A DNA stretch of 64,000 nucleotides from JAAYVZ01 sp035384965 (GTDB taxonomy: Bacteria > Acidobacteriota > Thermoanaerobaculia > Thermoanaerobaculales > Thermoanaerobaculaceae): NCBI GenBank assembly GCA_035384965.1, contig DAOOJE010000019.1, forward strand, positions 1 to 64,000, given 5' to 3'. Position 1 is the first letter of the stretch. Each line of letters starts with the position of its first letter. Below the pieces are notes generated by a model that saw only the letters and a list, made by a program, of their open reading frames with translations, was not told where the DNA came from and made no database searches. Shown here in pieces: positions 27,484-36,665 of the stretch. A program made the position numbers and the translations under genes.

Positions 27484-27879
27484 ATGGAACTCGCGCAGGC
27501 GATCATCGACCGGCTGTTCTCGGCGGCCCGACAGGCGCAGGCCAACGCCTGGGCGCCGTATTCCCGCTTCCAGGTCGGCGCCGCCGTCCTCGCCGACGAC
27601 GGCAGGGTATTCGTGGGCTGCAACATGGAAAACGCCTCGTTCGGGCTCACCGTGTGCGCCGAGCGCAACGCGCTGGCGGCGGCCGTGGTCGCCGGCGCGA
27701 AACCGGTGGCGGTGGCCGTGGTGGGGCCGCAGGTCAGCCTGCCGCCGTGCGGCGCCTGCCGGCAGGTCCTCGCCGAGTTCGGGCTCGACCTCCAGGTGCT
27801 CCTGACGGCCGCGGAACCGCCCGGGCACCAGGTCCTCACCGTCGCCGACCTCCTCCCCTCCGCCTTCTCGTTCCGGTAA
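27484..27879 (+). CDS. cdd: Cytidine deaminase
   Basis: 131 residues, the length of the homotetrameric zinc enzyme that deaminates cytidine and deoxycytidine. The zinc site is complete: VCAERNALAAA (CAE) and PPCGACRQVLAEF (PCxxC). YSRFQVGAAVLADDG and GCNMENASFGLTV are the expected substrate-binding segments. Start ATG 27484 follows AAGGGG. It is monocistronic, between a divergent glycosyltransferase and a convergent barrel-like gene. Confidence 0.95.
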   Translation: MELAQAIIDRLFSAARQAQANAWAPYSRFQVGAAVLADDGRVFVGCNMENASFGLTVCAERNALAAAVVAGAKPVAVAVVGPQVSLPPCGACRQVLAEFGLDLQVLLTAAEPPGHQVLTVADLLPSAFSFR

Positions 27880-27907
27880 CCGGGTTCGGGCGGCCGCGCC
27901 CCCAGAG

Positions 27908-28945
27908 CTACCGGGCGACGAGCCGAAGTGCAAACGGCGAGCGGACCAGGATCCGGTACGAGTAGTCGAAGTCGCCGTCGACCCGGTGCAACCGAGCTTC
28001 GAGCGAGACGTCGACACGCTCGGCCACCCGCCGCCGGTGGACGAACCCCAGCTCCTCGTAGGCGCGGTGCGACCGCGCAAACGAGCCGTCGCGGCCGATC
28101 GAGCCATAGTGGCGATCGCCCTCGTGCGAGATGAAGTCTCGCCCGCGCCAGACGATCACGAACGCCTCGCCCACCCGTTCCAGCTCGGCGCCGGCGCGCA
28201 CGTAGGTGCCGCGGCCGGTGATCGTCGGCCCGTCCACGAACGGGTCCACCTTCCCCGCGCTCGCCAGCCGGAAGGCGGCCAGCGAGAAGGCCAGCGACGC
28301 TCCGAGCCGGTGCCGGGCACGGGCGCCGGCGGCCCATACCGTGTTGTTGGACACCGCCCCCGCCTGGTGGAGCTGGCCGCCGTGGTGGAGGCCGTGGAGC
28401 TGAGCCTCGAGCCCGAGCCACGCTGCCGGGCGGCCCTCCACGACCAGCCCGTAGTCGAAGATTTCCCGCGAGCGCGGGGTGTTCAGGCGCTGCCAGTTGA
28501 TGTACGCCTCGCCCTGCCAGCGCTGCCGCTGCTCGATCCATTGCAGGCCCTGCTCGACCTGGCGGGTGATGTCGAAGGACGTGGTCCGCAGCGGCTCGAG
28601 GATCCTGTGGCGGTGCTCGGTGAGCAGCGTGCCCATCACGGCCGTGGATGTCTCGCCCCGCCAGCGCAGCGAGAGCACCGGCTTCACCTCCCGGGCCCCT
28701 TGCTCGCTACCGCTGCGGATGTCACAAAACACACCCGCCAGAGCCTCGGTCCGCGGCCCGAGTTCGAACGCGAGCGCGGTCCGCACCGAGGCTCCGAGCA
28801 GCGTCTCGCCCGTCCGGTAGGAGTTGAAGAACTCGGTGTTGTCACCGTAGAAGGTGAAGTCGGTGCGCCAGTCGAGGCCCTGGCCGCTGGCGGCGGCGGC
28901 CGTGAGCACGGCCGCCAGGACGAGACAGCCCGCCAGGAGTCGCAT
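27908..28945 (-). CDS. Predicted outer-membrane beta-barrel protein
   Basis: 345 residues. Signal peptide MRLLAGCLVLAAVLTAAAASGQ. The mature protein is a run of alternating aromatic/charged strands (DFTFYGDNTEFFNSYRTGE, VKPVLSLRWRGETSTAVMG, EAYINWQRLNTPRSREIFDY, VDVSLEARLHRVDGDFDY) ending close to an aromatic/hydrophobic C-terminus, consistent with an outer-membrane barrel. Function unknown. Its start overlaps the stop of the upstream barrel-like gene by one base (TGATG), so both are translated together downstream of the MscS-type gene. Confidence 0.72.
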   Translation of the reverse strand: MRLLAGCLVLAAVLTAAAASGQGLDWRTDFTFYGDNTEFFNSYRTGETLLGASVRTALAFELGPRTEALAGVFCDIRSGSEQGAREVKPVLSLRWRGETSTAVMGTLLTEHRHRILEPLRTTSFDITRQVEQGLQWIEQRQRWQGEAYINWQRLNTPRSREIFDYGLVVEGRPAAWLGLEAQLHGLHHGGQLHQAGAVSNNTVWAAGARARHRLGASLAFSLAAFRLASAGKVDPFVDGPTITGRGTYVRAGAELERVGEAFVIVWRGRDFISHEGDRHYGSIGRDGSFARSHRAYEELGFVHRRRVAERVDVSLEARLHRVDGDFDYSYRILVRSPFALRLVAR

Positions 28946-29577
28946 CACTGGCCTCCGAACGAGAAGAAGACACCGAGCTGTGTCTCGCCGTTCCACAGCC
29001 ACCGGCCGTGGTCCCGCCAACCCTGGTCGCCCTGCCAGCGCCGCCCGAGGTACACCCCGCGAGCCCGGACGTCGAAACGCGCCCCCACCCACCGCGCAGC
29101 GTAGAAACGCGCTCCGCCGGCCGCCGCCACACAGAGGCGGTCGTCGTCGCGCCAGCTCGGGTCCGGCGCGTCGATGTCGAGGTTGGCGATCCCTGCGCCG
29201 CCTCCGAGGTACGGCACGAACGAGCCGCGCCTGAACGACCACAGCGCCAGCGCCTCGAGCGTCGCGAGGTCGAAGCCGGCGAGCTTCGGCTGGGAGGCGA
29301 AGATCCCCCCCGCCCGACCGACGAGCGCCGTGCTCGAGCGGCGCACGGCCAGCTCCAGCCCGAACCGCCGGCCGAGCTGGGTGCCGAGCCAGACGCCCTT
29401 GAGGATCTGGTCGTCGACCTCCGCCCTTCCAGGCAGCGCCCGCGTGGCGCCGGGAGCCAGGCTCCCACCATAGAGGCGGCCGGTAGCAACCCCGATCTCG
29501 ATCGAGCCCGGCAGCCCCTGGGCGCCGGCGCCCGCCGCCGCCAGCAGCACGGCCGCCGCCACCGCGGCGCTACGCAC
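28945..29577 (-). CDS. Small outer-membrane beta-barrel-like protein
   Basis: 210 residues from GTG 29577. Signal peptide VRSAAVAAAVLLAAAGAGAQG. The rest has OmpA/OmpW-style strands with glycine turns: IEIGVATGRLYGG, GTQLGRRFGLELAVRRS, FVPYLGGGAGIANLD, FDVRARGVYLGRRW and a final GETQLGVFFSFGGQ. The PYLGGGAG block is typical of porin-family barrels. The start overlaps the end of the mscS-like gene by eight bases, which also gives the signal peptide a sensible N-terminus; a longer frame upstream is arginine-rich and rejected. Confidence 0.72.
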   Translation of the reverse strand: MRSAAVAAAVLLAAAGAGAQGLPGSIEIGVATGRLYGGSLAPGATRALPGRAEVDDQILKGVWLGTQLGRRFGLELAVRRSSTALVGRAGGIFASQPKLAGFDLATLEALALWSFRRGSFVPYLGGGAGIANLDIDAPDPSWRDDDRLCVAAAGGARFYAARWVGARFDVRARGVYLGRRWQGDQGWRDHGRWLWNGETQLGVFFSFGGQ

Positions 29578-31633
29578 GCCCCACCGTCCCTTGCAGGAAC
29601 ACCGTCCGGGTGGGGAACGCGAACGAGCTACCCTCGCGCTCGACAATCTCGGCGATCGCCAGGTTGAGCTCCTCCGCCACCTCCAGGTACTCGTCGAAGC
29701 TCGAGGTGGCGATCCAGCACAGCACCTCGAGGTTGAGCGCCGACTCTCCGAAGGAGCGGAAGCGCACCCGGTGGTCGGGCTGGTGGACCCGTGGGTGCTC
29801 CGCGACCAGCCGTTTGATCGCGTCGCGGATGGCGCGGATTTGCGCCGCCGTGGTGCCGTAGACGAGACCGATCGTCGGGTTGTACATGATCCGGTCGCGC
29901 GCCGAGAAGCTCTCGATCCGGCCTGCCACGACCACGCCGTTGGGAATCGTCACGAGGGTGCGAGCGAGCGTGCGCAGCCGCGTGGAGCGGAACCCGATGT
30001 CCTCGACCGTGCCGGTGTCGGAGCCGATGGTCACGAAGTCGCCCACTTGGAACGGCCGGTCGGCGGCGATCGAGGCGGCCCCGAACATGTTCTCGATCGT
30101 CTTTTGCGCGGCGAAGGCGATGGCGACGCCGCCCAGCCCCAGGCCGGCCAGCACCCCCACCACGTTGATCCCCGCCACGTCCAGCACCACCAGCGCCAGG
30201 ACCGCCAGGACCAGCGCCTTGGCGAAGCGCACGAAGATCGGCAGGAACCCCACGGCAACCCGGTTTTCCGGGCTGGCCGAGCGCAGGTGCTCGGCCGTCG
30301 TGTCGACAAGGCGCAAGAGGAGCCAGCCCACCCCGCTCACGGCCAGGAGCCGGAACACGGTGAACGCCACCCGGCGCGCCTCGGGCGCCAGCCCAATGAG
30401 CGGCGACACCGCGAACAGCAGCACCGCCCACATGACGATGCCGGCCGGCCCGTCGAGGGCACGCACCAGGGCGTCGTCCCAGGTGACCGCGGTGCGTGCC
30501 GCAAACCGGCCGGCCAACCTCACCGACAAGCGGCCCAGCCAGCGGCTGACGATCCAGCCGAATCCGAGCGCCGCCAAGAGGGCGCTCCACTGCCAGAGCT
30601 GCAGCCCGGCGAAGCTCACCGAAAAGAAGACGACCGGGGCGTGGTCGCCCAGCCAGCCGAAACCGAAGTGGGCGTAAAGGCGGTCGATGGCGGCCACCGA
30701 CTGGCGGGACACCAGCCAGACGTGCCCCTGGTCGGGGTCCCAGCGATGCCCGAGGCGCAGCTCCACGTATCGCCCGTGCACGGTCGTCGAGAGAACCCGT
30801 TCCTCGTCGTCGGGAACACCCGCTTCAGGGGTGCCGAGCGGCTGATTCGAGACCGCGTCGAGGTCAATCCACTCGATACGCAGCAGCGCGAGGCTGAGCC
30901 GCCTGGATAGCCGGGCCCCCTGGGCCGCCTGCTCGTTCGGCGGCGACGCCCCCAGGTCGAGGTAGTGCGCGGCAAGCTCGAACCTCCCGCCCCGGCAGGC
31001 GTCCAGGTACCCCGCCAGCGCCTCCCGCGGCGTGCCGCGCCGCACTTCGGCCGGAACGGGCCCGAGTCCCGGGTTGATCGGCTCGCTGCGGCGCGCCCCC
31101 TCGCCCTTGACCAGCACCCGGTACCAGAACGGCACTCGTGAGACCGTCTGGGGTGTGAACAGCCAGGCGATCTCGCCGGCCGGCGCGTCCTCGACGCGGT
31201 GCAACACCACCTCGCCGCGGACCCCCTCCCGCTCGAAGCGCTGCGCCGTCACGCTCCCGGTGGCCCGCCCCTCGGCCGCCAGGCCCTCCAGGGTCTGGTC
31301 GCTCACCGCGTCGCGCCGGGCGCTCAGGCGGTCGAGGACCGCGGCAAGCTGCTCGGCGACCTGCTCGCCCACCTGCCGCTGCCCGTCCAGGCTCACCTCC
31401 GAGAGGTCGAGCAGGTGAGCGGCCTTGCCCCAGCTCCGCTGGCCGGCCAGGTCCAGAAACGACGCCCAGGTGGCGGCCGGCGAGCTGCGGGTCACGTCGG
31501 GGGGGACCACCCCGAGACCGGGGTTGATCCCGGCGCGCGCCGGCGGGGTGGGTGCCGCGTCCGCCAGGCACGGTACGAGCACGGCAAGCAGCACCGCCGC
31601 GCGGATCCACGACCGACCAGTCGGCGTCCTCAT
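29570..31633 (-). CDS. MscS-family mechanosensitive channel with duplicated periplasmic domain
   Basis: 687 residues. Signal peptide (IRAAVLLAVLVPCLADA). Residues ~30-290 are periplasmic and contain two related modules, each opening with INPGLG-VP--V and continuing with a helix and HLLDL/HYLDL. After ~5 membrane helices comes the MscS core: the pore helix GVLAGLGLGGVAIAFAAQKTIENMFG with glycine/alanine packing, then the beta domain DRPFQVGDFVTIG and the C-terminal vestibule. A small- or intermediate-conductance osmotic channel in the inner membrane is expected. Start ATG 31633 has GAGGGAGGAG upstream. First gene of a coupled three-gene unit with the two barrel-like proteins. Confidence 0.88.
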   Translation of the reverse strand: MRTPTGRSWIRAAVLLAVLVPCLADAAPTPPARAGINPGLGVVPPDVTRSSPAATWASFLDLAGQRSWGKAAHLLDLSEVSLDGQRQVGEQVAEQLAAVLDRLSARRDAVSDQTLEGLAAEGRATGSVTAQRFEREGVRGEVVLHRVEDAPAGEIAWLFTPQTVSRVPFWYRVLVKGEGARRSEPINPGLGPVPAEVRRGTPREALAGYLDACRGGRFELAAHYLDLGASPPNEQAAQGARLSRRLSLALLRIEWIDLDAVSNQPLGTPEAGVPDDEERVLSTTVHGRYVELRLGHRWDPDQGHVWLVSRQSVAAIDRLYAHFGFGWLGDHAPVVFFSVSFAGLQLWQWSALLAALGFGWIVSRWLGRLSVRLAGRFAARTAVTWDDALVRALDGPAGIVMWAVLLFAVSPLIGLAPEARRVAFTVFRLLAVSGVGWLLLRLVDTTAEHLRSASPENRVAVGFLPIFVRFAKALVLAVLALVVLDVAGINVVGVLAGLGLGGVAIAFAAQKTIENMFGAASIAADRPFQVGDFVTIGSDTGTVEDIGFRSTRLRTLARTLVTIPNGVVVAGRIESFSARDRIMYNPTIGLVYGTTAAQIRAIRDAIKRLVAEHPRVHQPDHRVRFRSFGESALNLEVLCWIATSSFDEYLEVAEELNLAIAEIVEREGSSFAFPTRTVFLQGTVGRA

Positions 31634-31649
31634 GGCTTTCTCCTCCCTC

Positions 31650-32330
31650 TCACACGCCCCGTCCACCTCCGAACAGCTCGAGGTGCAGCCTCGGCGAGAA
31701 GCGGAACCCCAGCCGGAGGCACATCCCGGCCACCGCCGGCGCCCGCGCCGCGACCGCCTCCGCTGTGGCGCCTTCCGGCATCAGCAGCACCCGGCCCGGA
31801 TCGACGCCGAGGGCCTCCACGAGGGCGCAGACCTCGTCCGTCTCGCACTCGTCGCGCACCACGATCTTCACCTGGTGCTCCGGATGACAGCGGAGCAGAC
31901 GCCGCGCCGGCGCGAGATCCGCCCGCCGTTGCCGGTGCCGCACGGCCCACGCCCCGTCCGGGTCCGAGCTGGCGGTCTTGGGCGAGAGCGACAGGAGGTC
32001 GCAGGCCACCTCGCGGAACACGGTGCCGGCCGTCTCGATCGTGAGGTGCAGCCCGAGCTGCAGGATCGCGGCCGCGAGGTCGACCACCTCCCGCTGCAGC
32101 AGCGGCTCCCCGCCGGTCAGCACGACGTGGCGGCGGCCGCTGGCGGCCACGAGACCGACCACATCCTCGACCCCCCGGTGCACACCCTCGGGGCGGTGTG
32201 AGGCATGAGGCGTGTCGCACCACCGACAGCGGAGGTTACACCCCGACAGCCGGACGAAGAACGAGGGGGTGCCCGCCAGCGCGCCCTCGCCCTGGAGCGA
32301 CGAGAAGCACTCCGCCACGAACACGCTCAA
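31650..32330 (-). CDS. queE: 7-carboxy-7-deazaguanine synthase
   Basis: 226 residues. A radical SAM enzyme that makes 7-carboxy-7-deazaguanine for queuosine or deazapurine pathways. The iron-sulfur motif is CNLRCRWCDT (CxxxCxxC). N-terminal FSSLQGEGALAGTPSFFVR, VVLTGGEPLLQ, TIETAGT and LSLSPK are family marks. The start is TTG 32330, overlapping the LptE-like stop (TTGA), or GTG 32324. The other queuosine genes (queC, queD, queF) are not in this window. Confidence 0.92.
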   Translation of the reverse strand: MSVFVAECFSSLQGEGALAGTPSFFVRLSGCNLRCRWCDTPHASHRPEGVHRGVEDVVGLVAASGRRHVVLTGGEPLLQREVVDLAAAILQLGLHLTIETAGTVFREVACDLLSLSPKTASSDPDGAWAVRHRQRRADLAPARRLLRCHPEHQVKIVVRDECETDEVCALVEALGVDPGRVLLMPEGATAEAVAARAPAVAGMCLRLGFRFSPRLHLELFGGGRGV

Positions 32331-32908
32331 AACCCTTCGAGGATGGTCACCACGAGGCTGCGGGCAAAGTCGCGGGATAGCCGCTCGATCGCCTCCGTCT
32401 CGCGGTCGAAGTAGTCGGTGGCGCTGGCGTCGACCGTGTACGAGGTGTTGCGCGAAAAGCGCTTGTCGTGCCAGAGCGTCACCGGCTTTTCCCCCGATCG
32501 GTCCACGAGTTGCACGTCCGCCACCAGCATGAGCTGGTACTCCGTGGCCCGCCCCTGCTGGTCAAACTGCACCGGCGTCGCCACCGCCTGCACGATCGTG
32601 CCGGAAAGCACCGCGTCGGCCTGCTCCGGTGTCGAGACGAGCTGGAACCGCCCGCGCTTGACCCACTCCTGCGTGAGCGCCTCGGCCAGCCGCTGGTCCA
32701 GCTCGTTTCGCTCCGTCTGGTTGACGAACGGCGCCACGCACAGGCTGCGGATCGACGCCGGCAGGCTCGACGACGTCCCCACCAGGTGATACCCGCAGGC
32801 CACGGGCAACAGGCAGCAGGCAACGGCCATGAGGCCAGCGAGCCAGCGGCCGGGCGAAGGGTACGCCCCCGCCTTTCGACCTTCGACGTTCGCCCGGGAG
32901 CGCGTCAT
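32327..32908 (-). CDS. lptE: LptE-like LPS-assembly lipoprotein
   Basis: 193 residues. Lipoprotein signal with lipobox LPVAC followed by GYHLVGTSSSLPASIRSLCVAPF, the classic opening of LptE/RlpB. VNQTERNELDQRLAEALTQEWVKRG and the later VSGTIV/SRNTSY-type strands fit the fold that plugs LptD in the outer membrane. The N-terminal ~24 residues before the hydrophobic core are unusually long and include a TCGAAGGTCGAA repeat at DNA level; translation could also begin at the inner ATG (MAVACCLLPV). The start overlaps the leuS stop (ATGA), a common leuS-lptE arrangement. Confidence 0.82.
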   Translation of the reverse strand: MTRSRANVEGRKAGAYPSPGRWLAGLMAVACCLLPVACGYHLVGTSSSLPASIRSLCVAPFVNQTERNELDQRLAEALTQEWVKRGRFQLVSTPEQADAVLSGTIVQAVATPVQFDQQGRATEYQLMLVADVQLVDRSGEKPVTLWHDKRFSRNTSYTVDASATDYFDRETEAIERLSRDFARSLVVTILEGF

Positions 32909-35358
32909 CCCTTCACCACGAACGACACCATCCGGTCCGGTACGTGAATGACCTTGACGATTTCCCTGCCGCTCAACCACCTGGTCGCCGCCTGGCGGGC
33001 CGCTGCGGTGGCCGCCTCGGCCGGGGCGCCGGGCTCCAGTTCGACCGTGGTCCGCATCTTGCCGTTGACCTGCACCGCCACCGTGACCACCTGGCGGGCC
33101 AGCAGCTCGGCGTCGAAGGTGGGCCACCCCGAGCGCAGCAGCGACTGCGTGTGCCCGCCGAGCTGCCAGAGTTCCTCGGAGGTGTGCGGCGCAATCGGGT
33201 GCATGAGCTGCAAGAGCGCTTCGTACGCCTCACGGATGGCCTCGCCCGAGGCCGTGCTCTGCCGCTCGGAAATCGCGTTGGCGAGCTCCATGAGGGCGGC
33301 GATGGCGGTGTTGGGGTGGTAGCGCGACAGGTCCTCGGTCACCTTGCGGATCGCCCGGTGCATGGCGACGCGGAGCTTTTCGGTCGCCGCCGGATCCCCT
33401 GCCTGGCCACCAGCCGCCTCCACCACGTCCTGCAGCCCCCACACCCGCTGCAGGAAGCGGTGCGCCCCCGCCACGCCCTCGTCGCTCCACTCGACCTCCT
33501 TGTCGGGGGGGCCCATGAACAGCGTGTAGACGCGCTCGGTGTCGGCCCCGTAGCGGGCGATGAGCGCGTCGGGCGGCACCACGTTGCCGCGCGACTTCGA
33601 CATCTTCTCGATCTTGCCGGTGCGCTCCGAGAACGCGGTGATCATCCCCTGGTTGAACAGCACCTGGAACGGCTCGTCGTTGGGAACCATCCCGAGGTCG
33701 TACATCACCTTGTAGAAGAAGCGCGCGTACATGAGGTGGAGGATGGCGTGCTCGATCCCGCCGATGTACAGGTCCACCGGCATCCAGCGCCTGACGCGCT
33801 CCTCGTCGATCATCCGGTCGTGCACGTGCGGATTGATGAACCGCAGGTAGTACCAGGACGAGTCGACGAAAGTGTCCATGGTGTCGGTTTCGCGGCGCGC
33901 CGGCCCGCCGCAGCGCGGGCACGTCGCCGCCACGAACGAGGGGCTGTGGGCGAGCGGGTTGCCTTCCACTTCGCCGAAGCGGATGTCGGTGGGAAGCAGC
34001 ACCGGCAGCTGTTCGTCGGGCACCGGCACGATCCCGTCGCGGTCGCAGTAGACGACCGGGATCGGGGTCCCCCAGTAGCGCTGCCGCGAGATGAGCCAGT
34101 CGCGCAGCCGGTAGCGCACGATGCGCTTGCCGAACCCGTGCCGCTCGGCGTACACCCCCATCTCGGTCTTGCTCACCTCGCTCGCCAGGCCGTCGAACGG
34201 CCCCGAGTTGACCACCGTGCCGTGCCCTGTGTAGGCCGCGGTCAGCACCGTGTCGGCGCTCATCCCGGGACCGGCGATGACGACCCGGATCGGGATCCCG
34301 TACTTCGTGGCGAAGGCGAAGTCGCGCTCGTCGTGCGCCGGCACTGACATGATTGCGCCCGTGCCGTACTCCATGAGCACGAAGTTGGCGACCCAGATCG
34401 GCAGCCGCTCGCCGTTGAACGGGTTGACAGCGAACGCCCCGGTGAAGCGCCCCTCCTTCTCACCCCCCTCGGCCTCGCGCTGCAGCCTCGTCTGGTTGCG
34501 CAGGCGGTCGAGGAAGGCGCCGTAGTCGGGGTCGGGTGCCGTGGCGCGGAAGCGGTCCGCCAGCGGGTGCTCCGGCGCGATGGCCATGAACGTCGCGCCG
34601 TAAATCGTGTCGACGCGGGTGGTGAAAATCGTGATCGGCTCGTTCGTGCCTTCGAGCCGGAACGTCACGTCGCACCCCTCCGAGCGCCCGATCCAGTTGC
34701 GCTGCATGGTCTTGACCTTGTCCGACCAGCTCGGCAAGCGGTCCAGCCCTTCGAGCAGCCGGTCGGCGTAGCGGGTGATGCGGAAGAACCACTGCTCGAG
34801 CTCGCGCTGCTGCACCGGCGTCTGGCAGCGCTCGCAGCTGCCGTCCTTCACCTGCTCGTTGGCGAGCACCGTCTGGCAGGACGGGCACCAGTTGACCGGC
34901 GAGCTGCCGCGGTAGGCCAGATCCCTCTCCAGCAGCCGGTTGAAGAACCACTGGTTCCAGCGGTAGTACGCCGGGTCGCAGGAGGCCAGCTCCTTGTCCC
35001 AGTCGTAGAGGATCCCCCAGCGGCGGAACTGCTCCTTCATGCGGGCGATGTTGCGCAGCGTCCACTCGCGCGGGTGGGTGTTGTGCTTGATCGCCGCGTT
35101 TTCGGCCGGCAGCCCGAAGGCGTCCCATCCCATCGGGTTGAGCACCCGGCGGCCCTGCTGCAGGAAGAGACGGAACATGCAATCGCCCAGGATGTAGTTG
35201 CGGCCGTGCCCGACGTGCAGGTCGCCCGAGGGGTACGGGAACATCATGAGCATGTAGAGGTCCTTTTCCCCGGCGGTGTCCACCGAGGCGAACCCTTCCC
35301 GGGCCCAAATCTCCTGCCACTTGGGCTCGAAGTGCTGAGGATCGTAAGGCAACGCCAT
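32905..35358 (-). CDS. leuS: Leucyl-tRNA synthetase
   Basis: 817 residues, bacterial LeuRS. The catalytic HIGH motif appears as PYPSGDLHVGHGRNY near residue 40 and KMSKS as KMSKSRGNVVPP near 585. The zinc-knuckle CPSC...CERC region and the editing domain (TIFTTRVDTIYGATF, VPAHDERDF) are present, as are the tRNA-binding C-terminal domain and the final VHVPDRMVSFVVKG. Start ATG 35358 (MALPYDPQHFEPKWQ) gives the standard N-terminus; a longer open frame upstream is non-coding. It heads the leuS-lptE-queE unit, all with overlapping junctions. Confidence 0.97.
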   Translation of the reverse strand: MALPYDPQHFEPKWQEIWAREGFASVDTAGEKDLYMLMMFPYPSGDLHVGHGRNYILGDCMFRLFLQQGRRVLNPMGWDAFGLPAENAAIKHNTHPREWTLRNIARMKEQFRRWGILYDWDKELASCDPAYYRWNQWFFNRLLERDLAYRGSSPVNWCPSCQTVLANEQVKDGSCERCQTPVQQRELEQWFFRITRYADRLLEGLDRLPSWSDKVKTMQRNWIGRSEGCDVTFRLEGTNEPITIFTTRVDTIYGATFMAIAPEHPLADRFRATAPDPDYGAFLDRLRNQTRLQREAEGGEKEGRFTGAFAVNPFNGERLPIWVANFVLMEYGTGAIMSVPAHDERDFAFATKYGIPIRVVIAGPGMSADTVLTAAYTGHGTVVNSGPFDGLASEVSKTEMGVYAERHGFGKRIVRYRLRDWLISRQRYWGTPIPVVYCDRDGIVPVPDEQLPVLLPTDIRFGEVEGNPLAHSPSFVAATCPRCGGPARRETDTMDTFVDSSWYYLRFINPHVHDRMIDEERVRRWMPVDLYIGGIEHAILHLMYARFFYKVMYDLGMVPNDEPFQVLFNQGMITAFSERTGKIEKMSKSRGNVVPPDALIARYGADTERVYTLFMGPPDKEVEWSDEGVAGAHRFLQRVWGLQDVVEAAGGQAGDPAATEKLRVAMHRAIRKVTEDLSRYHPNTAIAALMELANAISERQSTASGEAIREAYEALLQLMHPIAPHTSEELWQLGGHTQSLLRSGWPTFDAELLARQVVTVAVQVNGKMRTTVELEPGAPAEAATAAARQAATRWLSGREIVKVIHVPDRMVSFVVKG

Positions 35359-35420
35359 GACGGCCTCCGGCGGCGGATTGTATCCCATCCACCCAGAAGG
35401 CAGCCGAAGGGCGGCGAGGC

Positions 35421-36665
35421 CTACAGGGCGAGCAGCTCGGCGCCGCTGCGGGCGAGCAGCGCTGCCAGCCCGCCGGTCGCGCCTTCCGCCACGAGGCGAC
35501 CCTCGCCCAGGAACAGGGCCACGCACTCGCCGCCGGCCAGCACCGGGAACACCGTGGCGCGCTCGAGCGAGGCGGTTCCGAGGGCCGGCAGGAGCAAGGC
35601 GATTTCCTCGGCAGGAAGCACGTCCAGCTCGACCGGGTGCCGCCCGATCAGCGCCTCCTCGAACGCCGAGATCCCGCGCGAGACGCGCACCCCCGACCCC
35701 ATCGCGAAGCCGAACCCGCCCAGCGACTCGAAGCCGTCGTCGCGGACCCTGAACAGCATGCCCCGCGCGAAAAAGGTGCCGGCGAAGCGGAGCAGCGAGG
35801 CGTGCGTTTCGGCCGGCGTGGCGTCGGCGTGCAACGCCACGAAGAACTCGCGGAACGCCTCCCCTTCGCCGAACCTCGCCGCCCGCCGCCGCGCCAGCAG
35901 GCGCTCCACGAGCGCGCTCACCTCCTCGCGGAACCAGCGTGCCGCCTCGCCCAGCTCTCCGGCCGGCGCCGGCAGCATGAACTCGACTCCGCCCATGACC
36001 GCGGCGTGCCGCAGGTACGGGTCGGACACCCCTCCGACCCACAGCACCGGAACGGGCGGCCTGCGGCTCACGGCCTCGGAAAGCAGCCCGACCCACGGCT
36101 CGGCGCGGCCGGCCAGCGTGGCTGAGGACGGCAGGTGCACGATCAGCACCTCGACCGGCGATGCCTGCGGCCACTCGGGGCGATCACAGAGATCCATCGC
36201 CCAGCCCCGCTGATGCCACTCTGCGGCCAGCGCCCGGTACGGCCGGGGATCGGCCGTCACGACCCCGACGTGGGCCTCGACCCCGGGGAGCTGCACGTCG
36301 AGCAGCGAGTCGCGCAGCTCCGAGACGAGGTCGGCACCCTCAGAATCGCTTCTCGCCTCCGGCGGCTGCCGCCGGGCCGCGGCTTGCGCTGCAGCGGCCA
36401 GCCGGCCCACGAACTCCTCCTGCGACACCCAGACCCGTCCCTCGCCCGCCGTTCCTGGCCGGAAGCAAAAAGTTCCCGCCCGGCCCTGGGCGGCCAGCGC
36501 CACCGGTACTTCGAGCAGGCCCGCGACCTCGTCGCGCCGCACCCAGATCCGGCCCTTCCCGGCCGGCGTATCGAGATCGACCGCGCCCTCGGCACCGGCC
36601 GAGGACAGCAACCTCAGCAACTCGTGCAGCCCGAGATCGGACAGGCGCCCGCCAATCGCGTTCAT
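35421..36665 (-). CDS. DUF4388 (PATAN)-type signalling protein
   Basis: 414 residues. The N-terminal ~100 residues match the DUF4388/PATAN pattern: GGRLSDLGLHELLRLLSSAGAEGAVDL and GRIWVRRDEVAGL. The middle (DVQLPGVEAHVGVVTADPRPYRAL, VEVLIVHLPSSATL) resembles a receiver lacking a clear phospho-acceptor. The C-terminal ~180 residues have a GAF-like look (FFARGMLFRVRDDGFESLGGFG). Such proteins are found in motility and polarity signalling in Myxococcota and Acidobacteriota; a role here is unknown. ATGA overlap with the transglutaminase gene indicates coupling. Confidence 0.7.
   Translation of the reverse strand: MNAIGGRLSDLGLHELLRLLSSAGAEGAVDLDTPAGKGRIWVRRDEVAGLLEVPVALAAQGRAGTFCFRPGTAGEGRVWVSQEEFVGRLAAAAQAAARRQPPEARSDSEGADLVSELRDSLLDVQLPGVEAHVGVVTADPRPYRALAAEWHQRGWAMDLCDRPEWPQASPVEVLIVHLPSSATLAGRAEPWVGLLSEAVSRRPPVPVLWVGGVSDPYLRHAAVMGGVEFMLPAPAGELGEAARWFREEVSALVERLLARRRAARFGEGEAFREFFVALHADATPAETHASLLRFAGTFFARGMLFRVRDDGFESLGGFGFAMGSGVRVSRGISAFEEALIGRHPVELDVLPAEEIALLLPALGTASLERATVFPVLAGGECVALFLGEGRLVAEGATGGLAALLARSGAELLAL

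Noticed and set aside
29577..29646. Longer N-terminus for the small barrel-like protein
   Set aside because: The added residues are arginine/cysteine-rich and would bury the signal peptide; GTG 29577 gives a clean signal.
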